DNA from: Sellimonas catena
GTDB taxonomy: Bacteria; Bacillota; Clostridia; Lachnospirales; Lachnospiraceae
Length of the DNA: 64,000 nucleotides
Assembly (NCBI RefSeq): GCF_045063725.1
Contig: NZ_CP173695.1
Strand: one strand, 5' to 3'
Shown here: piece by piece, positions 37,692 through 46,354 of the stretch
Layout: each line of letters starts with the position of its first letter
Numbering within the stretch: position 1 is the first letter of the stretch
The notes under the pieces: generated by a model
What the model was told of the DNA's origin: nothing
The model's database searches: none
Seen by the model: only the letters and a program-made list of their open reading frames with translations
Translations under genes and position numbers: made by a program

Positions 37692-38405
37692 ATGGAAATG
37701 TTATCAATCGAACAGGAACTGAAGGGAAATTCTTATCCGGGACGTGGAATTATCATTGGTAAGACACCGGACGGCAAAAAGGCAGTGACAGCCTATTTTA
37801 TTATGGGACGCAGCGAAAACAGCCGCAACCGGATCTTTGTAGAAGATGGACAGGGAATCCGCACCCAGGCTTTTGATGAATCAAAGCTTACAGACCCAAG
37901 CCTGATTATCTATGCACCGGTGCGTGTGCTTGGAAATAAGACTATTGTGACAAACGGAGATCAGACCGATACGATTTATGAGGGAATGGACAGGCAGCTT
38001 ACATTTGAGCAGTCTTTAAGAAGCAGAGAGTTTGAGCCGGACGCTCCGAACTACACCCCTCGTATTTCCGGAATCATGCACATTGAAAACGGAAACTACA
38101 ATTATGCGATGTCAATCTTAAAGAGCGATAACGGAAGACCGGAGAGCTGCCAGAGATTTACGTTTGCATACAATAACCCGGCAGCCGGAGAGGGACACTT
38201 TATCCATACATATAAATGTGACGGAAATCCGCTTCCAAGTTTTGAGGGAGAGCCGAAACGGATTGCTGTTCCGGATGACATCGAAAGTTTCACAAATCTT
38301 CTCTGGGAGAGCCTCAACGAGGAGAACAAAGTATCTCTTTTTGTACGTTATATTGATATTGAAACAGGAAACTATGAGACAAAGATCGTAAATAAGAACA
38401 AATAG
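37692..38405 (+). CDS. PurO-type IMP cyclohydrolase
   Basis: The 237-residue protein matches the IMP_cyclohyd (PurO) fold known from archaea: YPGRGIIIGKTPDGKKAVTA, YFIMGRSENSRNR and NYTPRISGIMHIENGNYNYA. It would close the second purine ring (FAICAR to IMP). It lies 13 bases upstream of a formyltransferase that lacks the usual bacterial cyclohydrolase half, so the two genes together replace bifunctional PurH. ATG 37692 follows AAAGGAGA. TATAAT at 37645-37650 is a likely -10 box. Confidence 0.88.
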   Translation: MEMLSIEQELKGNSYPGRGIIIGKTPDGKKAVTAYFIMGRSENSRNRIFVEDGQGIRTQAFDESKLTDPSLIIYAPVRVLGNKTIVTNGDQTDTIYEGMDRQLTFEQSLRSREFEPDAPNYTPRISGIMHIENGNYNYAMSILKSDNGRPESCQRFTFAYNNPAAGEGHFIHTYKCDGNPLPSFEGEPKRIAVPDDIESFTNLLWESLNEENKVSLFVRYIDIETGNYETKIVNKNK

Positions 38406-38418
38406 GAGCGGATCGAGA

Positions 38419-39597
38419 ATGAAAGAATTAGAATTAAAATACGGATGTAACCCGAATCAGAAACCGGCTAAAATCTTCATGAAAGACGAAAAAGAGCTCC
38501 CGATCAAAGTACTGAGCGGCAGACCGGGATATATCAACTTTCTGGATGCGTTCAACGGATGGCAGCTGGTAAAGGAGTTAAAAGAGGCGACCGGACTTCC
38601 GGCGGCAACTTCTTTTAAGCACGTATCACCGGCAGGAGCAGCGGTAGGACTTCCGCTTTCCGATACATTAAAGAAGATTTACTGGGTGGATGATTTAGGA
38701 GAGCTTTCCCCGCTTGCATGTGCATACGCAAGAGCAAGAGGAGCGGACAGAATGTCTTCTTTCGGTGATTTCATCTCCCTTTCCGATGTGTGTGACGTAT
38801 CTACTGCAAAGATTATCAAAAGAGAAGTATCCGATGGAATCATTGCTCCTGGATATGAACCGGAAGCGCTTGAGATCCTGAAGCAGAAAAAGAAAGGAAA
38901 CTACAACATCATCGAGATTGATCCGGAATATGTGCCGGCTCCGATCGAGCACAAGGATGTATTCGGTATTACTTTTGAGCAGGGACGCAATGAGTTAAAG
39001 ATTGATGACGACTTTTTCTCCAATGTGGTAACAGAAAATAAAGAGCTGACTGATCAGGCGAAGATCGATATGGCAATCTCCATGATTACATTGAAATATA
39101 CACAGTCCAATTCCGTATGCTATGTCAAAGAAGGACAGGCCATCGGAATCGGTGCAGGACAGCAGTCACGTATCCACTGTACAAGACTTGCAGGAAACAA
39201 GGCAGACAACTGGTTCTTACGTCAGTCTCCGAAGGTACTCGGACTTCAGTTTGTGGACGGCATCGGACGTGCGGACAGAGACAATGCCATCGACCTTTAT
39301 ATCGGGGATGAATACATGGATGTTCTCGCGGACGGCGTATGGGAAAAGACATTCAAGGTAAAACCGGAAGTCTTCACAGCTGAGGAAAAGAGAGCATGGC
39401 TGGATCAGATGACCGATGTAACCCTTGGATCCGACGCATTCTTCCCGTTTGGAGACAATATCGAACGTGCCCACAAGAGCGGTGTGAAATATATTGCGCA
39501 GCCGGGTGGATCTGTAAGAGATGATAATGTTATTGAGACATGTAATAAATATGATATGGTAATGTCCTTTACCGGACTTCGCCTGTTCCACCACTAA
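38419..39597 (+). CDS. purH: AICAR formyltransferase (PurH formyltransferase domain only)
   Basis: The 392-residue protein corresponds to the AICARFT half of PurH (LKYGCNPNQKPAKIF, SFKHVSPAGAAVGLPLSDTL, and IGIGAGQQSRIHCTRLAG with the KH catalytic pair). The N-terminal MGS-like IMP cyclohydrolase domain is missing. It transfers a formyl group from 10-formyl-THF to AICAR. GAGCGGATCGAG provides the upstream ribosome-binding region. It forms a two-gene operon with the PurO-type cyclohydrolase and is followed by a strong hairpin. Confidence 0.92.
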   Translation: MKELELKYGCNPNQKPAKIFMKDEKELPIKVLSGRPGYINFLDAFNGWQLVKELKEATGLPAATSFKHVSPAGAAVGLPLSDTLKKIYWVDDLGELSPLACAYARARGADRMSSFGDFISLSDVCDVSTAKIIKREVSDGIIAPGYEPEALEILKQKKKGNYNIIEIDPEYVPAPIEHKDVFGITFEQGRNELKIDDDFFSNVVTENKELTDQAKIDMAISMITLKYTQSNSVCYVKEGQAIGIGAGQQSRIHCTRLAGNKADNWFLRQSPKVLGLQFVDGIGRADRDNAIDLYIGDEYMDVLADGVWEKTFKVKPEVFTAEEKRAWLDQMTDVTLGSDAFFPFGDNIERAHKSGVKYIAQPGGSVRDDNVIETCNKYDMVMSFTGLRLFHH

Positions 39598-39623
39598 GAA
39601 TCAGCTAAATACAGAAAAGAAAA

Positions 39624-39652
39624 CGGGGATAGGACTTTTGGTCCTATCCCCG
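39624..39652. terminator. Bidirectional terminator hairpin
   Basis: CGGGGATAGGAC pairs with GTCCTATCCCCG around TTTTG, between the convergent purH and HAD genes. Confidence 0.75.
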
Positions 39653-39660
39653 AGGTTGTC

Positions 39661-40128
39661 TTATCCACGTAGTCCTGCGATGATCCGTTTCGGATGAAGA
39701 AAGAGCTCCAGCGCTTCCTCGGAGGAGTGCACACACAGATCGCAGTAAGGCAGGAGGGGCGGATACATACCCTCCCGGTCTATGACCGCGATGGAAAGGG
39801 CGGCTTCTTTCAGCATGAAAAGGTCATTGCGTCCGTTCCCGATACAGGCACAGCAGGACGCTCCGGTTTCTTGGAGTTTCTGAAGTTTATAGGAAGCAGC
39901 ATCAGACGTTGGGAAGGTGTCCAGAAGAAGGGGGATGCTCTGGCATTCTGCGGCAGCGGTTCCATGGGTGTCGGCGGTCAGGACGTGGATGGTCAAGGAT
40001 TCAGAGAGTTGGATAAGAAGTTCCCTTACACGATCTCGGATCCTGCCGTCTTCAGCAATGGTGCCATTATAGTCCAAAAGCAGATGGTTGATGGTAAGGG
40101 TCTGATAACCTGGTATTTCAATTTGCAT
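39661..40128 (-). CDS. HAD-superfamily soluble P-type ATPase-like phosphatase
   Basis: The 155-residue protein has HAD motif I as LLLDYNGTIAEDG, motif II in HVLTADTHGT, and motif III/IV in CIGNGRNDLFMLKEA. Replacement of the second motif I aspartate by asparagine (DYNGT) and the GNGRND sequence match the small soluble group related to P-type ATPase phosphorylation domains. The nucleophile is the first Asp. AAGGAGG precedes the ATG on the minus strand; TATAAT lies at 40177-40172. No substrate can be predicted. Confidence 0.85.
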   Translation of the reverse strand: MQIEIPGYQTLTINHLLLDYNGTIAEDGRIRDRVRELLIQLSESLTIHVLTADTHGTAAAECQSIPLLLDTFPTSDAASYKLQKLQETGASCCACIGNGRNDLFMLKEAALSIAVIDREGMYPPLLPYCDLCVHSSEEALELFLHPKRIIAGLRG

Positions 40129-40366
40129 TTCTAAACCTCCTTAGGTCCCTGACTGGGTCAAGTCTCTTTCTATTATACAAATAAACCAATACGATAGATA
40201 TGAAAAGAAGCGGCAGCGTTCGGTGAAAGTCACGCTATCAGACTCTTTTTGTCATACCTGGATTTGGGATTTTCTGGCCAACACTGTAAATACTGTCAAA
40301 AATTTCATAAAGAATAAGTCAAAACATACAAAAAATATAAAAAATACAAGTTTTTTATAATAAAAC

Positions 40367-40395
40367 TTGACAAAATATTACGGGGGGAGTAAAAA
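40367..40395 (+). promoter_or_regulatory. Predicted promoter of the oligopeptide transporter operon
   Basis: TTGACA (40367-40372), a 17-base spacer and TAAAAA (40390-40395). The 190-base leader that follows holds a CCGTCT/AGACGG stem (about 40510-40536) and two T-runs but no gene. The stretch 40196-40366 is AT-rich and featureless apart from an AGCGT/ACGCT stem near 40217. Confidence 0.55.
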
Positions 40396-40591
40396 TAGAA
40401 GCGTTAGAAAAGACATAGAAATAGAAAGAGAGAAAACCATAGTCATGTAGGGTCGTTTATCATCAATCAGGTCATATCATAAGGAAGATCAGACTGACTT
40501 TTTTTGTGCCGTCTGTTATGCGGAGGGTGAGACGGAGTGGGAGAACTTTTCGCTCTTTTTGTTTCGGAACAGGAGAAAGGAGAAACGAACT

Positions 40592-42514
40592 ATGAGAAAG
40601 AAAGTAATTTCCTGTCTGCTTGCAGGGATTATGACCGTATCGCTTGCGGCTTGCAGCGGCGGTGGGGTCAGCAGCAATGACGCTTCCAAAGACAGCGGAA
40701 AAAGCAGCGCTGATACCGAAGTCGGCGTAGAGCAGACAGCAAAGCCCCAGGCGCCTCCGGAAGACGCGCCGGTTGGAGGAAAGTTTGTCGTTCAGATCAC
40801 ACCGGGTACCCTCTCACCGGATATGATGGATGGATGGTCTGCAAACGCTACTAACACCGGATTTATCAGGTTGATGAATGGTTACTATCTGACGGATACG
40901 ACCAGAGACAGAACCATTGACTGGGATCCGGTTGTAGTCAAGTCCCATGAAGAAACGGAAAATGAGGACGGGTCCACAACATTTACTGTGGAGATTAATG
41001 ATAACCTGAAATGGAACGACGGATCCGGTATTACGGCAAAGGATTATCTTTTTGGCATCATGTACCGTTCTTCCCAGGAATTTGCGGAGTGTGAAGGCGA
41101 TGCGACGACAGGAAGTGTATTGGTCGGATACAATGAGTTCCGTAATGGCGAGAAGAAAGAGTTCACCGGCCTAAGACTGCTTGGAGACTACAAGTTCTCT
41201 ATTACAGTTGATGCTGAAAACCTGCCAAACTACTATGTACTTGGCGACATCGGATTTTCACCGGAACCGATGGCAGCTATTGCTCCTGGAACAGATGTCC
41301 TGGACGATGGAAACGGATGCTACTTTAATGATCAGTATACAGCAGAAGTCTTAAGAGAGACGCTTCTGGATCCGAACACAGGATTCCGTTATAAGAGACC
41401 GGTTGTCTGCGGACCTTATCAGTTAAAGAATGTGGATATCGGATCCGAGACGGTGGAACTTGAGATCAACAAAGAGTATCTGGGTAGATATGATGGAACC
41501 AAACCTCATGTTGAGACGATCATTTCGAAACCGATCGCTACCGAAACATGGAGAGATGAGTTTGAAAAAGGAACGGTAGATTACTTCTATTCTTCCAAGG
41601 GTGAGACCATCGACTCCACTTTGACAAAAGTAGAAGACGGAGAGATCAAAGCTAACTACGGTATTGTACCGCAGGACAGTGTAAGCGAGTTCCGTTTCGC
41701 ATGTGATTTCGGAGCAAGCCAGTTCCCGGAAGTACGCCGTGCTTTTGCTTACATTATTGACCGTGATGAAGTGAACAAGCAGATTTCCGGCGGATACGCA
41801 AGCGTTGTAGACTGCCTTGCTACAGAAGCGATGGAAGACTACCAGGAAACAAAGGACGAGCTGGAAGGGGAACTGACACATTATACATACGACATCGATA
41901 AGGCAAAACAGGAACTCATTGATGGCGGCTGGACACTCAATGAAAAGGGTGAAGAATTTAAAGAAGGTACTGATAAAGTACGTTACAAAGAAGTGGACGG
42001 GAAACTGATGCCTCTGGAACTGAAATGGGCTTATTCTGAAGATGACCTTACAGATCTTTGCAACACGATCATTCCGCCGGAAGCTGAGAAGATCGGTATG
42101 AAATTTGAGGGAACAAAGATGGACTTCGCACAGATGGTCAATCATCTGAACAGAGAAGGCGTTGACGCCACATACAACGTATTTTCCTGCGGCGTTGTTT
42201 TGCCGGAGTTCAGCTCCTGGTGGTATTTCTTCGACGACGCACCGGAGAGAATGGGACTTTGGAACTACTACCGTATCAGCGATCCGGAACTGAAGAGCAT
42301 CACAGCTTCCATGCAGAAAGTAGAACCGGGCGACACAGAAAAATACCGTGAGCTTTTTGTAGAATTTGAAAAAGAAATCAACAAGAAGATGCCGGGGGTG
42401 GTTCTTTCCACGGGTACCCAGTACTGGTTTTACAATCCGAAGTTAAAGAATTTCGTTCCACGTTCCTACGACAACTGGTGGTTCTTCATTCTGGATGCAT
42501 ATATCGAAGAGTAA
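40592..42514 (+). CDS. Oligopeptide ABC transporter substrate-binding lipoprotein
   Basis: A lipoprotein signal ends in SLAAC (cysteine at residue 21), followed by a Gly/Ser linker. The 640-residue protein is a family 5 extracellular solute-binding protein (LKWNDGSGITAKDYLFGIMY and RRAFAYIIDRDEVNKQISGG). It would bind oligopeptides outside the cell for the permeases downstream. ATG 40592 has AAGGAG upstream; a TTG at 40559 is in frame but poor. A terminator hairpin after the gene probably makes it the most abundant product of the operon. Confidence 0.93.
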   Translation: MRKKVISCLLAGIMTVSLAACSGGGVSSNDASKDSGKSSADTEVGVEQTAKPQAPPEDAPVGGKFVVQITPGTLSPDMMDGWSANATNTGFIRLMNGYYLTDTTRDRTIDWDPVVVKSHEETENEDGSTTFTVEINDNLKWNDGSGITAKDYLFGIMYRSSQEFAECEGDATTGSVLVGYNEFRNGEKKEFTGLRLLGDYKFSITVDAENLPNYYVLGDIGFSPEPMAAIAPGTDVLDDGNGCYFNDQYTAEVLRETLLDPNTGFRYKRPVVCGPYQLKNVDIGSETVELEINKEYLGRYDGTKPHVETIISKPIATETWRDEFEKGTVDYFYSSKGETIDSTLTKVEDGEIKANYGIVPQDSVSEFRFACDFGASQFPEVRRAFAYIIDRDEVNKQISGGYASVVDCLATEAMEDYQETKDELEGELTHYTYDIDKAKQELIDGGWTLNEKGEEFKEGTDKVRYKEVDGKLMPLELKWAYSEDDLTDLCNTIIPPEAEKIGMKFEGTKMDFAQMVNHLNREGVDATYNVFSCGVVLPEFSSWWYFFDDAPERMGLWNYYRISDPELKSITASMQKVEPGDTEKYRELFVEFEKEINKKMPGVVLSTGTQYWFYNPKLKNFVPRSYDNWWFFILDAYIEE

Positions 42515-42535
42515 GTATCGGAATGTAATACAAGC

Positions 42536-42568
42536 AAAAAGGAGACAGGCTTCTTCTGTCTCCTTTTT
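42536..42568 (+). terminator. Intra-operon attenuating terminator
   Basis: AAAAAGGAGACAG pairs with CTGTCTCCTTTTT (13 bp) around a 7-base loop. It sits between the binding-protein gene and the first permease, where partial termination is common. Confidence 0.8.
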
Positions 42569-42593
42569 GTAGAAAAAGTGGGGTTAATTAGGT

Positions 42594-43577
42594 ATGGTAA
42601 AATACATTTTAAAAAGACTTGCCTACATGGTGATTGTCTTCCTGATTTTGTCCGTCTTACTGTTCTGCCTGTTTAAGATGGTTCCGGGTGATCCGGCACG
42701 TATGATGGTAGAAGGACAGAAAATGAGTGTATCACCTGAGAAATATGAGATGCTCTACCAGGAGGCGAGAGCCCGTCTGGGACTTGATAAGCCTCTGGTG
42801 ATCCAGTATTTTAGCTGGTTTGGCAACATGCTCAGAGGCGACTTTGGCTACTCCTCGGTGTACCGGATTCCGGTACTGGATTTGGTAGGGCCGCCAATGC
42901 GTAATACCGTCTGCCTGAACCTGGTATATTATGTGATCCTTTTCCTCATCACGATTCCGCTTGGAATTAAGGCGGCCGTGAAGCAGAACTCACCGTTTGA
43001 CACAACTGTTCAGGTGACAACGATTATCGGAATCAGTATCCCGTCCTTTATCACGGCCCTGATATTCATCTTCCTTTTCGCCATTACTCTCCCGATCTTT
43101 CCGATCAGTGGTATGGTGACGACCGGAGCCGGGTACACAGGACTGAGGGCGGTCATCGATTATCTTTATCATCTGTGCCTGCCGGTGATCGTTATGGTCT
43201 TTGCGGGACTTGGAGGTCTGACAAGATATGTGCGGGGTGCTCTTCTGGATGCGCTCTCTATGGACTATGTGCGTACGGCAAGAGCTAAGGGACTTAGAGA
43301 GAAGACGGTGATCTACAAACATGCCTTTCGGAATGCGCTGATCCCGATCACCGGATATGTGGTTGGATCCATCGTGGCGATTTTCGGCGGTTCCATTATT
43401 ATTGAAACACTGTTCTCCTGGAAAGGAGTAGGAAAGCTTTTGATTGATTCTTTGAACCAACAGGATTACACGGTTGCGCTGGCTATGCAGATGTTCTATA
43501 TTCTTCTGGCGCTGGCGGCAAATCTGATTACCGATTTGTGTTACTGCCTCGTAGATCCGAGAATCAAATTAGAGTAA
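42594..43577 (+). CDS. Oligopeptide ABC transporter permease (OppB/DppB type)
   Basis: The 327-residue protein has the family N-terminus (VKYILKRLAYMVIVFLILSV), the extracytoplasmic motif ARARLGLDKPLVIQYFSWFG, six membrane helices and the EAA loop YVRTARAKGLREKTVIYKHA, then RNALIPITG. It is of normal length and carries no inserted domain, unlike its partner. It forms half of the transport channel. Confidence 0.93.
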   Translation: MVKYILKRLAYMVIVFLILSVLLFCLFKMVPGDPARMMVEGQKMSVSPEKYEMLYQEARARLGLDKPLVIQYFSWFGNMLRGDFGYSSVYRIPVLDLVGPPMRNTVCLNLVYYVILFLITIPLGIKAAVKQNSPFDTTVQVTTIIGISIPSFITALIFIFLFAITLPIFPISGMVTTGAGYTGLRAVIDYLYHLCLPVIVMVFAGLGGLTRYVRGALLDALSMDYVRTARAKGLREKTVIYKHAFRNALIPITGYVVGSIVAIFGGSIIIETLFSWKGVGKLLIDSLNQQDYTVALAMQMFYILLALAANLITDLCYCLVDPRIKLE

Positions 43578-43589
43578 TGGAGGAAAAAC

Positions 43590-45347
43590 ATGTTAAGAAA
43601 AGGCAAAAAAGACACAAAACCAAAGTCTATTCTTGAAGAAGAACAGATGCAAAGTCCTTTCCGGACAATTATCCAGCATCTTTGTGAAAATAAAGTTGCC
43701 ATGGGATCCGCCATTATCTTCATTGTAATCTTTCTGATGTGCTTTATTCTGCCAATCTGGATGAAGCAGGACCTGAACTTCCAGGATCCGACGCAGAAGA
43801 ATATCGCACCGGGATTTTCTTTCCTGAGTGTTCCGAAGGAACTGAAAAATAACGCAAAGGAGATTGAAGCGGGTCCGACATTCGGCATTGGGATTGACAA
43901 CGATGGGGTTGTGTACGAGTGGGGAACTCTTACAGACCGGTTGAAACAAATTCCTGCTGACATGGGAAAAGTAGTAGATATTGCGGTCGGACAGGACCAT
44001 GTACTGGCCATGAACGAAGAAGGGGAACTCTTTACATGGGGTTACAACCGGATGAACCTGAACCGGATTCCTTCGGAAGTCCAGGGTAAGAAAGTGAAAT
44101 CCATCGCGGCAGGATATCAGGTGTCCATCGTCGTACTGGAGGATGGAAGCCTTGTGACCTGGGGAAATGAAAATGCGGTAGATATCGTGGCGTCCAAGGC
44201 AAAAGATGAGAATGTCAAACTGGTACGAACAAACATCTCTACCGGACTTGCATTGACAGAAGATGGAAGACTGATCCCTCTTGCAAAGAGAGAGACAGCG
44301 TTTGACGCGGTACCAGACGAAATTCAGGGAAGAATACAGGATTTTGCTATGACAGATAAGACTGTGTTTGCTCTTCTGGATGATGGTACATTGGCATCCT
44401 GGGGCGGCAATGATTACAATATCCAGAAGATTCCGGAAGGTGTGGACGGCCACGTAGTGAGTATTTCCGCAGGAAGAAATCATGTGACGGCTCTTCTGGA
44501 CGACGGAACAGTGGCATCCTGGGGCGGAAACAATAATAAGCAGTGCAAGGTTCCTTCCGGAGTGAAAAATATCCAGAGGGTATCCAGCAGATACTATCAG
44601 AACTATGCCATTGACGAAGACGGAAATGTGACAACGTGGGGACTGAAAGGGTACCTCTTTGGTACAGATAACATGGGAAGAAGCGTTGCTCTTCGTATGC
44701 TCAAGGGAGGACAGATGACGATGACTGTCGGCTTTGTTTCCGTTATCATTTCCCTAATTATTGGTATCATTGTCGGAGGTATAGCCGGATATTATGCAGG
44801 CAAGGTAGATATTCTTCTTATGCGTGTGGCAGAAGTTGTAGGATCTCTGCCGTTCATTCCTCTGGCACTGATTTTATCGGCTCTCATAGGGAACAAGGTC
44901 TCGGAGGTCGGGCGAATTATTATGATTATGGTGATCCTCGGTATTTTAAGCTGGCCTGGTGTGGCTTACATGGTACGTGCCCAGGTACTTGCGGAACGCC
45001 AGAAGGAATTCGTCACTGCGGCGAAAGCGCTCGGCGTACGTGAGCGGAATATTATTTTCCGTCATATTGTGCCGAATGTTATGACAATTATCATTGTAAA
45101 CGCGACCCTTTCTTTTGCAACCTGTATGCTCACAGAGTCCGGACTTTCTTTCCTGGGATTTGGCGTCAGCGAACCGATTCCGTCCTGGGGAAATATGCTG
45201 AATGACTGCCGATCCTCGGAAGTCATCTCCCAGTTCTGGTGGAGATGGATATTCCCGTCCATTGCACTTGCTCTGTGTACCATCAGTATCAACCTTTTTG
45301 GTGACGGCCTGCGTAAAGCAGTCGATCCAAAATCCAGTGAAAGGTAG
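43590..45347 (+). CDS. Oligopeptide ABC transporter permease (OppC/DppC type) with inserted RCC1-like propeller
   Basis: The 585-residue protein is about twice the usual OppC length. Residues 37-57 form the first membrane helix, and 375-585 form the transmembrane core with the EAA loop EFVTAAKALGVRERNIIFRH. Between them, about residues 89-355, are seven repeats of the RCC1 type (each about 30-45 residues with a DGxxxxWG-like end: DGVVYEWG, EGELFTWG, DGSLVTWG, DGRLIPLA, DGTLASWG, DGTVASWG, DGNVTTWG). That is enough for one seven-bladed propeller. The insertion splits the normal OppC loop exactly before the conserved FGTDNMGRS motif, so the propeller faces the outside. Repeats five and six are nearly identical. 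Spacing to the neighbours is 12 and 8 bases. Confidence 0.93.
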   Translation: MLRKGKKDTKPKSILEEEQMQSPFRTIIQHLCENKVAMGSAIIFIVIFLMCFILPIWMKQDLNFQDPTQKNIAPGFSFLSVPKELKNNAKEIEAGPTFGIGIDNDGVVYEWGTLTDRLKQIPADMGKVVDIAVGQDHVLAMNEEGELFTWGYNRMNLNRIPSEVQGKKVKSIAAGYQVSIVVLEDGSLVTWGNENAVDIVASKAKDENVKLVRTNISTGLALTEDGRLIPLAKRETAFDAVPDEIQGRIQDFAMTDKTVFALLDDGTLASWGGNDYNIQKIPEGVDGHVVSISAGRNHVTALLDDGTVASWGGNNNKQCKVPSGVKNIQRVSSRYYQNYAIDEDGNVTTWGLKGYLFGTDNMGRSVALRMLKGGQMTMTVGFVSVIISLIIGIIVGGIAGYYAGKVDILLMRVAEVVGSLPFIPLALILSALIGNKVSEVGRIIMIMVILGILSWPGVAYMVRAQVLAERQKEFVTAAKALGVRERNIIFRHIVPNVMTIIIVNATLSFATCMLTESGLSFLGFGVSEPIPSWGNMLNDCRSSEVISQFWWRWIFPSIALALCTISINLFGDGLRKAVDPKSSER

Positions 45348-45355
45348 GGTGTGTC

Positions 45356-46354
45356 ATGGATTACTTATTAGAAATAGACGATCTACATACATATTTTAAA
45401 ACGAAAAAAGGAACTGTAAAGGCGGTAAACGGCGTTTCCTACCGAGTGGAAGCCGGAAAGACACTCGGAATTGTCGGAGAATCCGGAAGTGGGAAGAGCG
45501 TGTCAGCTATGAGTATCTTAAAGCTTCTGGATGGCAACGGCTATATTGACAGCGGTGAAATCAAATTCAAAGGAAGAAATCTGGTAGAGTGTTCCCAGAA
45601 TGATATGTACCAGATTCGTGGAAATGAAATCTCCGTCATCTTTCAGGAGCCGATGACGAGCTTAAACCCGGTGTACACCATTGAAAAGCAGCTTAACGAA
45701 GTATACCTGACTCATCAGAAGATCTCCAAGGAAGAGGCAAGTAAGAAATCACTGGAGATGCTGAACGCGGTGAAGATTCCGAATGCAAAGTCCATTATGA
45801 AGCAGTATCCTCACCAGCTTTCCGGAGGAATGAGGCAGAGGGTTATGATCGCCATGGCGCTTGCCTGTGAGCCAAGCCTTTTGATTGCGGATGAGCCGAC
45901 GACGGCGCTGGATGTAACGATCCAGGCACAGATCCTGCATTTGATGAATGAGCTGAAACGGGAAAAAGGAACATCCATCCTTTTTATCACCCATGATCTG
46001 GGAGTTATCAACGAGATGGCAGACAGTGTGGCGGTCATGTACTGCGGACAGGTTGTGGAGATGTGCGACGCCCATACGATCTTTGCAAGGGATAATGAGT
46101 ACTCCCATCCGTACACGGAAGGACTGATGACATCCATTCCGCGTTTGGATACGCCGGTGGGAACAAGGCTGGATGCGATTCCAGGTTCCGTTCCCCATCC
46201 TTTGGATCTTCCGAAGGGATGCAAGTTTGCGCCGCGCTGCAAATATGCGACGGCAAAATGTATGGAAGAAGAGCCAAAGCTGGAAGAGGTAGAGGGAAAT
46301 CATTCTGTAAGATGCTTTTATCCGGAGAAGGAGGGGCGCCATGCAACAAAATAA
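45356..46354 (+). CDS. Oligopeptide ABC transporter ATPase (OppD/DppD type)
   Basis: The 332-residue ATPase has Walker A (GESGSGKSV), the Q-loop VIFQEPMTSLNP, the signature LSGGMRQR, Walker B (LLIADEPTTALDV) and the H-loop FITHDLGV. The C-terminal oligopeptide extension carries the conserved cysteines of the peptide-transporter subgroup (GCKFAPRCKYATAKC and VRCFYP), which bind an iron-sulfur cluster in relatives. The length is normal. It overlaps the next gene by 14 bases. Confidence 0.94.
   Translation: MDYLLEIDDLHTYFKTKKGTVKAVNGVSYRVEAGKTLGIVGESGSGKSVSAMSILKLLDGNGYIDSGEIKFKGRNLVECSQNDMYQIRGNEISVIFQEPMTSLNPVYTIEKQLNEVYLTHQKISKEEASKKSLEMLNAVKIPNAKSIMKQYPHQLSGGMRQRVMIAMALACEPSLLIADEPTTALDVTIQAQILHLMNELKREKGTSILFITHDLGVINEMADSVAVMYCGQVVEMCDAHTIFARDNEYSHPYTEGLMTSIPRLDTPVGTRLDAIPGSVPHPLDLPKGCKFAPRCKYATAKCMEEEPKLEEVEGNHSVRCFYPEKEGRHATK

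Noticed and set aside
40140..40591. T-box or metabolite riboswitch before the peptide-transporter operon
   Set aside because: The leader lacks the T-box GGTGGTACC-type motif and any riboswitch core I recognise. Only short stems were found.
43854..44655. The RCC1-coding segment as a separate gene fused by assembly error
   Set aside because: The reading frame is continuous through both junctions, the flanks match the two sides of a normal OppC loop, and there is no internal start with a ribosome-binding site.
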